The notes under the pieces were generated by a model. That model made no database searches. It saw nothing but the letters and a program-made list of their open reading frames with translations, and was not told the DNA's origin. The position numbers and the translations under genes are program-made. From Amborella trichopoda (Eukaryota > Streptophyta > Magnoliopsida > Amborellales > Amborellaceae), in assembly GCF_000471905.2 (NCBI RefSeq), contig NW_006497560.1, positions 1,195,398 to 1,259,397 on the forward strand: a stretch of DNA of 64,000 bases. Reading direction: 5' to 3'. Shown here piece by piece: positions 11,818-22,070 of the stretch (positions within the stretch are counted from its first letter, which is position 1; each line of letters opens with the position of its first letter).

Positions 11818-14800
11818 AGGTGGCACACCACCATAAATACATTAAAAAGAGGGTTGCAACCTAACCCTAATTAGGGTTTGCAGAGAGAGGGGCAAGCCTA
11901 GCCCTAGGGAAAGGGAGGTGCCTTGTGGCATGCCCTAATTGTTTTCAAAAGAGGTTCTAATAAAACCCTAATTGTGTTTTATGCTCTCAAAAATCCTAGT
12001 TTGGGAGGTAAGAAAATTCAGCAAGACCAATAGGATCGAAGTGTGCCATTGGTAAGGAAATTGGTGTGGAGTGTATCAAGTCCTATGTTGTTGACCCTAG
12101 GCGTAATTGAGTAAGTCTTCCGGGCTGTTCAGTTTTTTTTTTTTTTTCCAGTCATATTTGAGTAATTATTCTGAATTTCTAAGAACATTAGTTGTACTTA
12201 AATTGTTAGTAGAGGGTTGGGTTTTATTTATGGTTTGTGTTTTTTTGATTTGGTAGTAAAAAGAGAAGTCTTAGTTTGTACATAAGGTTTTTAATCTTCA
12301 TTTACAGAGTTTATTGTTGCACTTGTAAGTGGTATTCAGATGCAATAATAATAAAAAAAAAAAATTTTGATTTTATAGTCTTGAATTCCGCACAGTCACA
12401 TCTTTTAGAAATTGGGCCCAAAAAAAAATACCTCTGATTTCATTACAATGCGCCGGGGGGTGGGGAATCCCCAGGGAATTGCTCAAGAGATCCATCCTTT
12501 CAATAAAATAACAACATCCAGGACCTTGATACATCTTGCTAGCTGTTTGTTTTTTTCTGTTTTTTTGTTGGGGGTTGGGGGGAAAGGAGGGCCGCATAGG
12601 TGGGGGCCTTGATGAGTAGTAGGAGGGATAGAAGTGGGATGGTCAAAACAGACATTTGAGGGTTCTGAGTAACACTAACAGGTCTGATTTTGTTTCTGAT
12701 GACCTCTGCTTAAGTGTCATCGAGCTTCTGGAGTGGGGGGATCAAGGGGTGGTATTTGCTGGCCTCTGTGATTTGAAAATTGTTAGTGTGGAACATGAAT
12801 TTCAAGGGTAGGTTTTGAGACATGAATGACTTGCCCAAACTGGAATAAGTAACCTGTGAGAAGGGGAGAGGAAAAAGGGGAAGAAAAGGCCCTCATTCTA
12901 TCCCAAAGGGAGAGAGGGAGGAGGGAGAGATATGGGGGATGGAGAGCTAGGAAAGTGGATTACAAAAGTTACAGGAGAGAAGAGCGGGGTATGGGGCAGC
13001 GGGGATTTTCACCGCCACAAGCTTCTCTCTCTCTTTCTCTCTCTCTTGTTACTTTACAGTTCCAATGTGCTTCTTTACAGTTCATTGTGCTTCTAGTTCA
13101 GAGAGAGATCTATGCAGGTGACTCGGTGTGCCTTCCCTCATATCCCTATCTTCGTTTGCACCTTACACAACTTCTGTGCAGACGCTCTGAGCCATTTGAC
13201 CTTGCTGTCAGTGCACTCCACATTCACCATGCCAATCACCCCATTCCTCCCAATTCACCTCGCCAATCACTCTGCTCATGAATATTTCACCTTTCGTGTG
13301 CTTCTATATTGATAAACTTATGCAGAGAGCCTAAAGTTCTGTATAATCATTACCAAAGTGAATTAGTAGTAGGTGCATTTATAGGGCTTCGTGTTGAAGT
13401 GTGCTGGTGCAACAATAGAGGTAAATGCTCAGTTTTGTAGATTGGTAATATTCTTGCATATTGGTTGGTTCAAACTTAATGAAACACAGTTAACCTTCAG
13501 AAAAAAATACCAAAGGTGACTTGACTGAGGCGATCTCATGTCATTCAGGGTTCTGGAATCATCATCATCATTGGAGCTTTTTTCCAAACTATTTGGGGTG
13601 GGCTACATGAATCCTGATCCACCATTCTGCTCTATCAAGGGTCACATACCCTAAATGAGGCCATAAGTCCCCATATCTTTTCTCACTTCTTTCAACCATG
13701 TCATTTTGGGCCTACCCCTTTCCTTTTTTGAGCCTTCCACTTGAATTAACTCGCACCTCCTAGCAGGTGTTGTACTAGCCATTCAGGGCTTCGGAATGCA
13801 TTTGTCATTAGCCAAATGCATTTAGTTACATGGTCCTAGTGTTTGTGGTTATGTTCTTTTGTAGCTTTGGTGAACTACATTTTACATTCCATCATTATGC
13901 GATATACTGCTTGTTACCATTTACTCTGTTCTTTACAACCGTGTATTCTACAAGTACATCTCTGGTTTAAATACCTTATCGATTATCAAATGGTGAACAG
14001 AACATGCTGTTCTTGGAAATCCATGTGAGATTTATTCCCTTTTTCATGTACTGAACAGGCAAAGGCACTAGAAGAGAGCATTTTAATGACACGAGAAGCA
14101 TCAGAACATCCAACTGAAGTGGAGTCTGAACTTAAGAAAAGACTTTCAATACTCGCTGATCATCTAATACAGAAACAAGCTCAGGTTCACCATTCATACA
14201 TTCATACTTCTGCAAATGTGTTCATGGATAATATGATTGATTTGTTTGTTTAATATCCTGGAACTGTCTCATTGAGTCTAAGATGCCTTGTTACGCAGAC
14301 CATTAAATATATTATCGATATAAATCAAAGAATTCATAATGCTAACAATTGAATTGCATCCTTTCTTCTTAGGTTGAGGTGCTCACTTCAGAGAAAGCTA
14401 TGCTGCTACTTAGACTCGAGGTATGGTGTCCATAAAACAATATGCAAATTCTTTGACTCATGCAATGAATATGGAAAATGCCCATGACTCTTTAACTCTT
14501 TATTTTACCTTCTGGACAGGCTGCATCACGGTCACTAAGTGACCATAACAGATCCATGCTGTCATTGGAGAATCCAGCAAGTAGTTCAGGAATGAGTTGG
14601 AAGGATGATGATATTGAAGTTGGGCTCGGCAGGGCTCATAATCATACTAATATGAGGATAAGGCAGCCAATTCAAGAGGAATTGAGGTCCATAATGCCCC
14701 ATATAATGTCTATGCTGCGTCAATTGGATGCGCTTTTTTCTGCAGGTGCTGTGTTTTTGAGGAGGAACCGAACAGCCCAAGGTTATGCGCTTGTTTATCT

Positions 14801-14918
14801 TGTTTGCCTGCATGTTTGGGTTACTTATATTCTTTTGTCACAATCTAGAGACCCAGACAGTTATGGGTCAGGTGCCATTATCTCGCTAGAGAGCATCAAT
14901 AAGACCTCCGGTTTTTGA
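5044..14918 (+). CDS. GC2: Golgin candidate 2 (golgin-84-like), 3' five exons
   Basis: This is the C-terminal part of a plant golgin, a Golgi-membrane tethering protein with a long coiled coil and a C-terminal transmembrane anchor. Exons are 5044-5096, 5273-5365, 14059-14184, 14373-14420 and 14520-14918. All introns are GT-AG, and joining the exons gives one open frame of 239 complete codons plus the stop. The order of blocks matches the end of GC2-family proteins: a coiled coil (LEAEYSFTYDKIGHLQGK, HPTEVESELKKRLSILADHL, IQKQAQVEVLTSEKAMLLL), an acidic hinge, then VFLRRN and the hydrophobic anchor ALVYLVCLHVWVTYILL, and a short lumenal tail. The N-terminal two thirds are not in the window. 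The intron between exons 2 and 3 of this set is 8693 bp and full of transposons. No frame damage is visible, so the gene is probably functional. Confidence 0.92.
5273..5365 (+). CDS. GC2: GC2 exon b (93 nt)
   Basis: Bounded by a weak acceptor (GGCTTTAATAG) and a GTTAGT donor, this phase-0 exon of 31 codons reads LEMSRGVEFEREILEAEYSF and then TYDKIGHLQGK. It is typical golgin coiled coil. It is separated from exon c by 8693 bp of intron. Confidence 0.88.
5647..5724 (+). other. Possible alternative terminal exon of GC2
   Basis: After an AG at 5645-5646 the phase used by exon b stays open for 25 codons (SPKETNANPQSSQINTITGN, then VFTVK) and then meets TAG. If spliced to exon b it would give a protein lacking the rest of the coiled coil and the membrane anchor. 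The polypyrimidine tract is poor and no homologue is known to me, so this may be chance. Confidence 0.15.
6044..6624 (-). pseudogene. LINE C-terminal RNase H domain
   Basis: Segment 6346-6624 carries SLGNPGTSGIGGLFRDSQEN, the glycine-rich first strand of the plant LINE RNase H, although the expected DGSS catalytic aspartate is lost (ESGNIKS). After a frameshift, near 6140-6160, IMDSLAKGT matches the usual final ADSLAKEG block. It is the 3'-most coding part of the LINE. Confidence 0.85.
6840..7438 (-). pseudogene. LINE post-RT region and zf-RVT finger
   Basis: The minus-strand frame 7067-7438 contains SGTGVHLWNDFWVLNWTEKF, the degenerate form of the GNGxxxxFWxDxW box found before the zinc finger of plant LINEs. 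At about 6850-6935 another frame gives MLNQCIMCKANKKSVDYIFL, a zf-RVT finger with its CxxC and the following hydrophobic-His segment. The two parts are in different frames. Confidence 0.82.
7940..8235 (-). pseudogene. LINE reverse transcriptase, catalytic YVDD segment
   Basis: After the insertion the RT resumes with LCQGDPLKPSS and FLLAIMAVVFS in two frames, then SHLQYVDDTLDFL at about 8062-8100. The YVDD box (8078-8089) keeps both catalytic aspartates. Further on, an LSKLILDHYS-like segment corresponds to the region after the box. Frame changes show it is not translated as a whole. Confidence 0.85.
8240..8500. mobile_element. GC-rich MITE-like insertion inside the LINE
   Basis: The LINE reading is interrupted by about 260 bp of G/C-rich sequence that is not LINE-like. 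It opens TAGAGCTGGTAATGGACTGG and near its other end carries an imperfect complement (ACTGAACCATTGCC). AGAGCT occurs at both junctions, which could be part of a target duplication. A poly(T)/poly(A) tract lies in its middle. The exact ends are uncertain. Confidence 0.45.
8500..9292 (-). pseudogene. LINE reverse transcriptase, N-terminal half
   Basis: Two open pieces (8960-9292 and 8500-8944) carry LGQDEAPGLDRFW, a decayed form of the APGPDGF block, then GMNSTLVAAVPKIEGA, LSKVLFTRLRVVLDSV, INILDGALIAHKCIHSRHQS and LKLDWIKAYDHIYR. The last is the AYD motif that supplies the first catalytic aspartate. The frame breaks between the pieces and again around 8500, where a GC-rich insertion interrupts RT. 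Confidence 0.88.
9435..9592. repeat. 55-bp direct duplication, period 103 bp
   Basis: GGTCTATGAAATCATTCCTT and the following 35 bases (AGACAAAGTCAAAAGCCCAT and on) at 9435-9490 are repeated with few changes at 9538-9592. The spacer includes a G/C-rich stretch. It lies just beyond the truncated 5' end of the LINE. Function unknown. Confidence 0.75.
9593..10457. other. Intron sequence, no gene recognised
   Basis: No domain or convincing exon was recognised. The minus frame 9541-9774 and the plus frame 9711-9923 resemble nothing I know and overlap each other. Confidence 0.5.
10458..12122 (-). repeat. Unidentified dispersed repeat, copy 2 (inverted)
   Basis: Read on the minus strand this is a second copy of the repeat at 2943-4092. 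Collinear blocks are GAAGACTTACTCAATTACGC at the start, TATTGGTCTTGCTGAATTTT, AGAGCATAAAACACAATTAG, TTTAGCCCTCGCTCTCACAA and AGGGTTTTGGACATGACCAA at the end. It is longer than copy 1, partly because of the CT microsatellite and gap at about 11600-11820. It lies in the golgin intron between exons b and c, so the pair flanks exons a and b in opposite orientation. Confidence 0.68.
11604..11818. repeat. (CT)n microsatellite duplicated around an assembly gap
   Basis: A block of about 90 bp ending in a pure (TC)n run precedes the 20-base N run at 11711-11730 and recurs almost identically after it, including TCTCATCTTATTGCTCTTTC on both sides. This may be a real tandem duplication or the same sequence assembled twice across an unresolved microsatellite. 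Confidence 0.85.
12123..13555. other. Intron sequence, low complexity, no gene
   Basis: The stretch contains poly(T) tracts, a G-rich patch near 12450-12610 and a GA/CT-rich patch near 12850-13050. Open frames here (12856-13281 for example) are built from purine-rich or pyrimidine-rich sequence and show no domain. It is intron of the golgin gene. Confidence 0.55.
13556..13770 (-). mobile_element. RTE-type LINE 3' end
   Basis: The minus strand reads a decayed LINE C-terminus (RGRPKMTWLKEVRKDMGTYG, then an EQNGGSG piece) followed by TCATGTAGCCCACCCCAAAT and an ATGATGATGATGAT tail. The same layout ends the RTE copy at 22090-22665. It lies in antisense orientation about 290 bp before golgin exon c. 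Confidence 0.8.
14059..14184 (+). CDS. GC2: GC2 exon c (126 nt)
   Basis: The acceptor is TACTGAACAG and the donor GTTCAC. The 42 codons include EESILMTREASEHPTEVESE and LKKRLSILADHLIQKQAQ. The PTEVExELKxRLxxLxDHLIQKQ block is the most conserved part of the GC2 coiled coil and fixes the identification. Confidence 0.93.
14373..14420 (+). CDS. GC2: GC2 exon d (48 nt)
   Basis: This short phase-0 exon (acceptor CTTCTTAG, donor GTATGG) encodes VEVLTSEKAMLLLRLE, the direct continuation of the coiled coil. It is missed by ORF finding because of its size. Confidence 0.92.
14520..14918 (+). CDS. GC2: GC2 terminal exon with membrane anchor
   Basis: After a TTCTGGACAG acceptor the exon stays open for 132 codons to TGA at 14916-14918. 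It encodes the end of the coiled coil (AASRSLSDHNRS), an acidic variable hinge, then LDALFSAGAVFLRRNRTAQG and the transmembrane segment ALVYLVCLHVWVTYILL near the C-terminus, and a lumenal tail ending GAIISLESINKTSGF. The single anchor close to the C-terminus is the golgin-84 arrangement: coiled coil in the cytosol, anchor in the Golgi membrane. Confidence 0.93.
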   Translation, partial: AASRSLSDHNRSMLSLENPASSSGMSWKDDDIEVGLGRAHNHTNMRIRQPIQEELRSIMPHIMSMLRQLDALFSAGAVFLRRNRTAQGYALVYLVCLHVWVTYILLSQSRDPDSYGSGAIISLESINKTSGF

Positions 14919-16908
14919 TATCATCAGCACGCCACTTTTTCATGGCAGTAGTCTAGTTTGAAATATTTGGTACTAGAAAGCGGCAAGTGTTTCTATTGGA
15001 GATGCTGAAAATTGTATGTATCAGCTTTCCACCTGGCTTCCTGCTCGTATAATTGTATGTGTATGTTAATATGAAGAGATCTGTGTTACATGCGCACTTA
15101 AGCATTCCCTCATGTTTGTATGCATCATCGTAGCTGGAATTTATGGGGAAGGATGATTCCTGCAATTCCATTAAAAACTGATAAGAACAAATGAGATCGT
15201 AACGAGCAGTCGCCTTGTGATTTTTGCGTGTGTTCTCTACCTCCAGTCCAAAATATCGGCCAGCATTTTAAAACCTTGATCTTTGCGAGAAAATATTTCA
15301 GGTATTATGAATTGAAGTATCCCCACGAGTTTAGGAGATTTTCTGCGAACTTTTAGAATATTATTGTTGAATATATTAAGGGAGATTTTAAAGGTTCGGC
15401 CTTTTTAAGAATCAAGGGATTTACAACAATAATCACCTGGGATAAGGAAACTTCCGCAATCTTTTATTAAATGCAATCCTTCATTTGCTTATGTTGTATT
15501 TTCTTGAATCTTAAGATCTTTATTACATCACAATCTCCAATTATGTAATGTTTTTTTCCAATTACTCTAGGGACATATGTTTTTATCTCAAAGTTTGGGG
15601 ATGTGGCCTCTAGAATCCGGAATATGACTTCAAAAGGCATTATTATTTTTTTACTCTTATATGCCTGAAAAAAATATCATCCCAAGATTTCACTGGAACC
15701 ATCTTTTAAAGGGAATGATCTAGCTGTTTATGAACTCAAAATCTAAATTTTTTTCTTTAAAAATAATCATCTAGTTATAACTAGATGGATTCCGAAAGCA
15801 AAAATAATTTTCCAAGGTAGTGTTTTACCTGAGGGAGTAAATGTATAGAATGCTTATGAGGGAGTATAGAACACACTCTTGCGTAAAAATGAAATGACTA
15901 TTTCTGCAAACTCTATGCCTCTTTGCTTAAACCTCACGTTAACCTTGTTATGGGAGACTCAAAAAATTTAACTAATCATCAAATGACTAGGTGTGCTCCT
16001 ATTCTATCAAATGATCATCATATTCATAAAAACTTTAACTAATCATAACTAACATAGACTTAAGAATTTGGGAAACACTACTTGTTTTAAGGCAATCAAC
16101 TCAGCTCAAATCAAACGTCCATGGCTGTTCCATCAAAAACCAGATTTGTGGAAGATGAACATGAAGATTCTCGGTCATTTCTTTTCCACACTTCCATGAC
16201 ACTCTACATTGACTACATGAAGCTCTCCAATACAGAGTTTGAGCAATAAATGTATGTTCCAACATGGCAAAGATATTGGATACTTGTACTTATTAAAATA
16301 AATTAGGGTGTGGTTTGTATAAGGTTGCAACCGTAAACAATAAAAAATAAAGCTGGCTTTCAAATTTTATCATAATTACAACTTTGGTATAAAAATTCTT
16401 AAGATGGTTTGAGAATCTATTTTCATCTCTAACTATAAAATCTTAAACTCAAAAAATAGTCATATCAAGGTGATCTATAAACACTTAAAAATCTTGAAAT
16501 TAGACAGTCCGAATAGTGTGCTGCAAGATGCACTATTTTTAGGTCTCAAAACTTTTTTTTTTTTCATATTCATACATCTTTATGTTAACATGATCAATTA
16601 GAAATTTTTTCAATGTCAAAACAACTTTTTTTTTTAATGGATTGTTTAGGTGCGCCTTAATCTTGTTTTCAAGTTGCTTCTAATACAATAAAGTCACAAT
16701 CACTTTTGTCTATTAGATTTCAAATTGGATAGTTGTGTATGCAACATTGATTAGACACCAAGTTCAAAAAACAAATTCTCAAACTTTGTGATACACCTCA
16801 AGCTGTCCAATTTGATATCTAATGGCTAGTACCACTTGTGACCTCTTTGTAAAAAAAATAATTGGTCTCATAGTATACAATCCCTATAATAAATATATTA
16901 ATACTTTT
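14919..16908. other. Golgin 3' flank, no gene recognised
   Basis: The first few hundred bases should contain the 3' untranslated region. No single poly(A) signal stands out. The rest is AT-rich intergenic sequence without recognised domains, and the small frames inside it are not supported. Confidence 0.55.
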
Positions 16909-16953
16909 TATATATAATATAATATAATATAATATATATATATATATATATAT
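16909..16953. repeat. AT microsatellite at a LINE 3' end
   Basis: ATATA and pure (TA)n units run for about 45 bp directly against the 3' end of the antisense LINE at 16955-22075, where a poly(A)-like tail would be expected. Confidence 0.85.
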
Positions 16954-17004
16954 GACAAAATTCAAAATTCAAACATTTATTAATAAAGTCATTATAGAAG
17001 GAGA

Positions 17005-17405
17005 TTACATCGAAGAGACAGAAAGAGAAGGCAAAGATGCGCCCCCTTCAGCAAGAGAGTCAGCCAGTTAGAGTCTCTGTATACATGAAGAAAAGCAACA
17101 GACATATGGTCTATTAAATTCAAAATCTACAGCCAACAAGATCTAAGCTCCCAAGGGACCCGTTGCTTTTTATTACACTATTTTATAACATTCAAAGAAT
17201 CACGCTCAATCTCACAACAATTACCAAGATTGCGAGATATGAAGATTTTCAAACCTTGAAGCAGAGCAAGCAACTCACCATGGTTAGTAGCGGCTATACC
17301 AACAAGTCCTACATAGGAGAAAATGAAATCACCATAATAGTTACGCAAAACACCCCCAATACTGGCCAACTCCGGATTCCCCAAAGAGCTTCCATCAAAG
17401 TTCAA
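17005..17405 (-). pseudogene. LINE RNase H domain
   Basis: It begins MNFDGSSLGNPELASIGGVL, with the DGSSxGNP first strand and its catalytic aspartate intact, continues NHGELLALLQGLKI with the second acidic residue, and after a frame change ends ADSLAEGG. This is the C-terminal RNase H of plant L1 ORF2. Confidence 0.9.
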
Positions 17406-17667
17406 CTTGAGACCCCCTAGGCTAGTTGCAATCTAAATACATCTAGGTCTAGTCTCAAAACCTCCCATAAAAAAAGGTTATGCAAATTAACCAAAACATC
17501 TGGTTGTATGATCCACCAACTTTCTTTTGTAACTGACAACCAACACCAGATGGTCAATTTAATCTTAGAAAACAACCAAACAAATGGTAAATACTCCCCT
17601 TCGAAAGTCTTCCTATTCCTCTCCTTTTATAGTTCCCAAAGGACTGCCCCTCTTGCAATCTTCCATA

Positions 17668-17916
17668 CTACACTACCCAAAATGGTAAATGTTGAATGGC
17701 TAACTGTGATACAACACCCATCACAGATTGGGGTAGAGAAGCATTAACCCTAAGTAGCCCAAACATCCAATACCCCATCCTTGAGGCAAAAGAACAATGA
17801 ATAAATAAATGTGCCCCAGATTCTCCATCTTCTTTACAAAGCAAATAGATGTTAGGAAGGACCTTATCTCTCTTGATCAAGTTATCTACCGTCAAAATCT
17901 TATCTTGAGCAGCCAA
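17668..17916 (-). pseudogene. LINE zf-RVT zinc finger
   Basis: LTVDNLIKRDKVLPNIYLLC, then KEDGESGAHLFIHCSFASRM contains the finger: the first cysteine pair is reduced to one (YLLC in place of CxxC) while HLFIHC is intact. It lies between RT and RNase H, as in other plant LINEs. Confidence 0.88.
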
Positions 17917-18641
17917 CCATATAAAAACCTAGGCCTTATGAGGAATCGACCGCTTTCATATCATTGCTATTGAAGGCAAAGACCATATCCATCTATCATT
18001 AAAAAACAATTTATAGCACGATTTAACTGTGGATACACCATCGCTTTCTACCTTCCAAATTACATCATCTTCAGCTGTCTGAGATAAGTAAACTTCATTC
18101 AACATACCCATCAGTTCAGTCCATCGGGAAAGTTCGATATCATTCAACATATTATAAGAAAAAATCATATTCCAAGAGATCACATTACCCCTGACTTCAA
18201 CAAACTTCGCATTAGGTTAGCTAACCTTTGAAAAAAGCTCAGGGAAAACAATTTTGAGAGGAAGAGCACCTTACCATTTATGATGCCAGAAAAAGATAAG
18301 CTCTCCATTCCCTACATGCCATTGAAAATATCCCGAAATCATTGGCTTACATCTGTAAATAGATTTACATAAAGCCAACATGTCTTTGCGTCTCCCTCCA
18401 CTTAACCATGAGCCCTGTCTATCAAGACCATATTTTGATGCTAGAACCTTATACCATAGTTAATATTTGAAATAGAAACTGAGCCACCACCATTTACATA
18501 AAAGAGCCTCATTTACTGACTTGACTTTTTTAATACCCAATTCTCTATCACTCTTTGGGGTACATACTCAATCCCACCTCAAAAGTTGAAATTTTCTTTC
18601 TTCTCCAAAGGAGCCCCAAAGAAAGTTGCACATCATTCTTT

Positions 18642-19866
18642 TTATTTTTTTAACAACTGAAGCTGGCATTTGCAAAAAAGATATTTTATATATTGGCAAG
18701 TTAAGAAAGTTACCCTTCCTTCCTTCGATAAATACTTAGGCTTCCATAGATCTAATTTAACTTGAACTCTCTCCATAACTTTATCCCACACAACAATATA
18801 AGGCCTCACATATGAAATGGGCATACCCAAGTAGGAGATTGGGAAGGATCCAAACCTACATCCCACACCTTTGTCAATTCTTGGATTTGAGAGGAAGAAC
18901 AATTAATACCAATCAACGAAGTCTTATGAAAGTTTACCTTTAAACCTAAGGCCACCTCGTAGTAGTCCAAAAATCCAATAATATTTTTTACCTGATTCTC
19001 ATTCGCTTCACAAAATATTAGTGTATCATCAGTATCTTGCAAATGAGATACACATGGCCCCAACTCAGACACCTTGAACCCTACAAAAGTCCACTATTTT
19101 CCACCCTCTGAATCATCACACTAAACATTCAGCATAAATTCTGAAAAGAAAAGGTGACAATGGATCTCCTTGCCGAAGCCCCCTAGAGGTATTGGAAAAA
19201 CCAATAGGGCTGCCCTTAAAAAACACAGAAAAAAGTGCTTAAGGAAGACACTAAAAAATCCAACTTCTCCATCTGTCACCAAAGCCCACATTCCTTATTA
19301 TTTCTAACAAAATTCTACATTTCACCTTGTCATAGGCATTCTCCATATCTAATTTAAAGATGACTTCAAGTATCTTAGTTTTGAGATTTGACGATTCTGA
19401 ATGAAGGCTGATTGAGTGTTAGAAAGGAGGAAGGGTAACACCACCTTTAGCTATTTTGCCAACACCTTAGCTACAATATTTTAAAGATTGGTAAGAAGAC
19501 TAATAGGTTTAATATCCAAAAGCTTAGAGATAACATATTATTAGGAATAAGAGCTATATAAGTAGAGTTGACCCCTTTAAAAATTTCCCCTCTTCTCATG
19601 AAGCCTCTGACCATCTCCAATAGTTCGAATTTAGTCAAGTTCCAAAATTTATGGAAGAAAGACAAAGGGAAGCCATCTGGTCCAGGTGTCTTATCACTTG
19701 GTAAAGCCAAAACAACTATTTTTAATTCATCTAAAGAGATACCTCTTTTTAGATTCAATTTCAATTTTTCAGGCACAACTTTAAAGGGGATTCTATCTAG
19801 CTTTGGTATGAATTTCACCTCAGTTGAAAAATCTCTCCTGATAGGGTCCACAACAGCTCTTTCCAT
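18642..19866 (-). pseudogene. LINE reverse transcriptase, inactivated
   Basis: Pieces in several frames cover RT: PSDKTPGPDGFPLSFFHKFW (19471-19866), then around 19040 SHLQDTDDTLIFCEANENQV, where the usual YADD box reads DTDD, followed by LGLKVNFHKTSL and SYLGMPISYVRP. The aromatic residue of the active-site box is replaced and the part between 19080 and 19470 is interrupted by stops. Confidence 0.9.
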
Positions 19867-20240
19867 TTCATTATTATCTTCAACATCAACCCCAAGGATT
19901 GACAGGCCAGAAACATCATTTTGTTTCCTTTTAGCACTTGCGATAGAATGAAAATACTTAGTATTAAAATCTCCCTCTTTTAACTATTTTGTTATATACT
20001 TTTGCTTCCAATAAATCTCCTCCACTCTTCTCAATACATTCAAAGATTTAAGCTTCTCATTTCTTCCCAAAATCAAATCCTCAGTCAGAACCCCCAAATT
20101 TTGAATATTAAGATAAAAAAGTTCAGTATCACTTAAGACCTTCTCAATTTTGGACTTAACATTATAACCATTTTCCTTTTTCCAGTCGAGTATGCTTAAT
20201 CTTGAACAGTTTTTTATGTAATTGAAAATCCAACGACCCA

Positions 20241-20900
20241 ACTGAAATTGTATTTTCCCATGTGCTTCTAATAATATCTGTCATAGCTTTCTCCTCCAAC
20301 CACCTAATATCTAACCTGAAAGGCTTCAGACCTTCATACTAGTATTCAAGACAATTGGAGTGTAGACAAAGGGCAATCAAGTAAGGGCTTGACAGAAGCA
20401 AGCCAATGGGAAAGCTTCTACCCAACACCCAGAAACAAAAATCTATCTATGTTATAGATTAGTGGTACTTTGGTTCGACCATGAAAATTTTGTACTAACC
20501 ACCGAAAGGTCCAAAAATGAGTTGCTCTCAATAAAATTGTTAAACAATCTCATAGACGAATTAATAGGAATACCAGCTGAACATTCATCAAGCCATCTAA
20601 TTAGGTTAAAATCCCCCCAATGTATAAAGGATTAATGAAAATTATGGATAACATCATTCACAAAACTTTCTTTTAGAGCATGCAAGTTTGAACCATAAAC
20701 ATTCATCAGTTCCCAAGAAAAGCTTGGCATGGGGCCATGAAAACCAAGAAGGAGAAATTTATCTCTAAAGATAATATCAAAGTTCTATAATACCAATATC
20801 AATACCAGAAAAAGCCAATGCCCTTGAGTCCCATACCTCCCTGCCCCCCACAACGTTTGGGTTAGGGTGTTTGGTCTCTAGTAAAATTTAAAAAGAGAAC
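20241..20900 (-). pseudogene. LINE AP-like endonuclease remnant
   Basis: The minus strand near 20560-20620 reads HWGGDFNLIRWLDECSAG, then SSMRLFNNFIESNSFLDL and STKFSWSN. The GDFN motif supplies catalytic residues of the APE-type endonuclease that nicks target DNA. Several in-frame stops lie upstream and downstream. Confidence 0.85.
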
Positions 20901-20938
20901 ATCCCTTTTTTGTCTAGGGTCACCTATAATAGATTCAT

Positions 20939-22070
20939 TTAAAAAGAGGGGTTAGAAGTAGAACCTGGCCCATTCAGACCTCGTCCAAAGTAAAATTCTT
21001 TAAGCATCAATGCCTCGTTCATTGCAGCAGAGTCCACCGAGTCCGAAGCTAGGGAAGCCGAAGTATCCTCCATCAGATCAATGGTAGCCGGTTCGTTGAA
21101 CACAATCCCTCTTGGAGCAACGACACTCTTGATGACTCCACAAGCCTCCAGCCTAGCAGAAGATCTAAAACCCCTGGCCGGATACTTTATCTTCTTAGAA
21201 GATTTCCCAACTTTGACTAGGGTTTTATCGCCCTTCATTGAGGACTTGGCTACTCCAGTCCCTGCCTCATCCATCTTCCCTTTAGCCCTAGTACTTTTAT
21301 CAGCCTTCACCAGATTTTGAGCTTTAGCTACCCCCACCTCAGCCAACTTCTAAGGTTGCTTCTTAGCCTTTAGTTCTTGCATGAACACCCCTATAGGGAC
21401 ATTAAGATCCATCCCCATATCATTCACTATCATCGCAACTTGAGGCTCCTCCTTATCAACATCATGTGGGACTGGACTAGCACCACTATCAGAAAGCAAC
21501 AGAGGCAGAGCCACCTCTTGGGGGATCGCAATCAAAAGATCAGCCTCTACATTCACAACCAAAGCACAGTCTGGGTCAAAGGTATTCTCCTCTTCCTGCA
21601 CCCACCCGAACCATCCTGCACTCCCCCAGAATCACCTCATTACCTTCTATCTCCATTACCACCAAGGGATCAATTAATAAAGGATCAAATCATTCTCTCA
21701 TCCTTGGGGTCTGACCTTTGATTGCAATAAGGCAGTATGACAACAGATACATCTCACTCCACCTCCACAAAAGTAACAACAACTTCCAGGCCATAGAAGG
21801 ATATCCTTGCAACCCTTTATAAGAAGCATCCACCCACAATAAAAACCCCCCAGCTCTTCAAATAGTTTTCTGTTTTAAAAGAGGTCCAAGAAGGAAAGAA
21901 AAAATTGAGGGATATATGTAGGAACGGAAAATCTGCTGTCCAAATTTCCTTATCAATTTCCAAGTACAAGCCATCATTAGGCTTTCTCTTGAAACTCGAA
22001 CCATTATGGAATGCAAGTTTAGTAATAATAGGAGTAGAGATAAGGAAGTAGTGAAGATTAATGGCCAGGG
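20939..22070 (-). pseudogene. LINE N-terminal region
   Basis: Three minus-strand pieces (20939-21346, 21350-21601, 21817-22070) precede the endonuclease. One ends with DGLYLEIDKEIWTADFPFLH, which is like the RNA-binding (DUF4283-type) region of plant LINEs. The others are acidic or Lys/Ala-rich linkers without recognised domain. They are placed here by position and orientation. Confidence 0.6.

Noticed and set aside
12856-13281. 141-codon frame rich in Arg, Glu and Gly
   Set aside because: Starts in GA-rich low-complexity sequence and ends in unrelated intron sequence, and no domain is visible.
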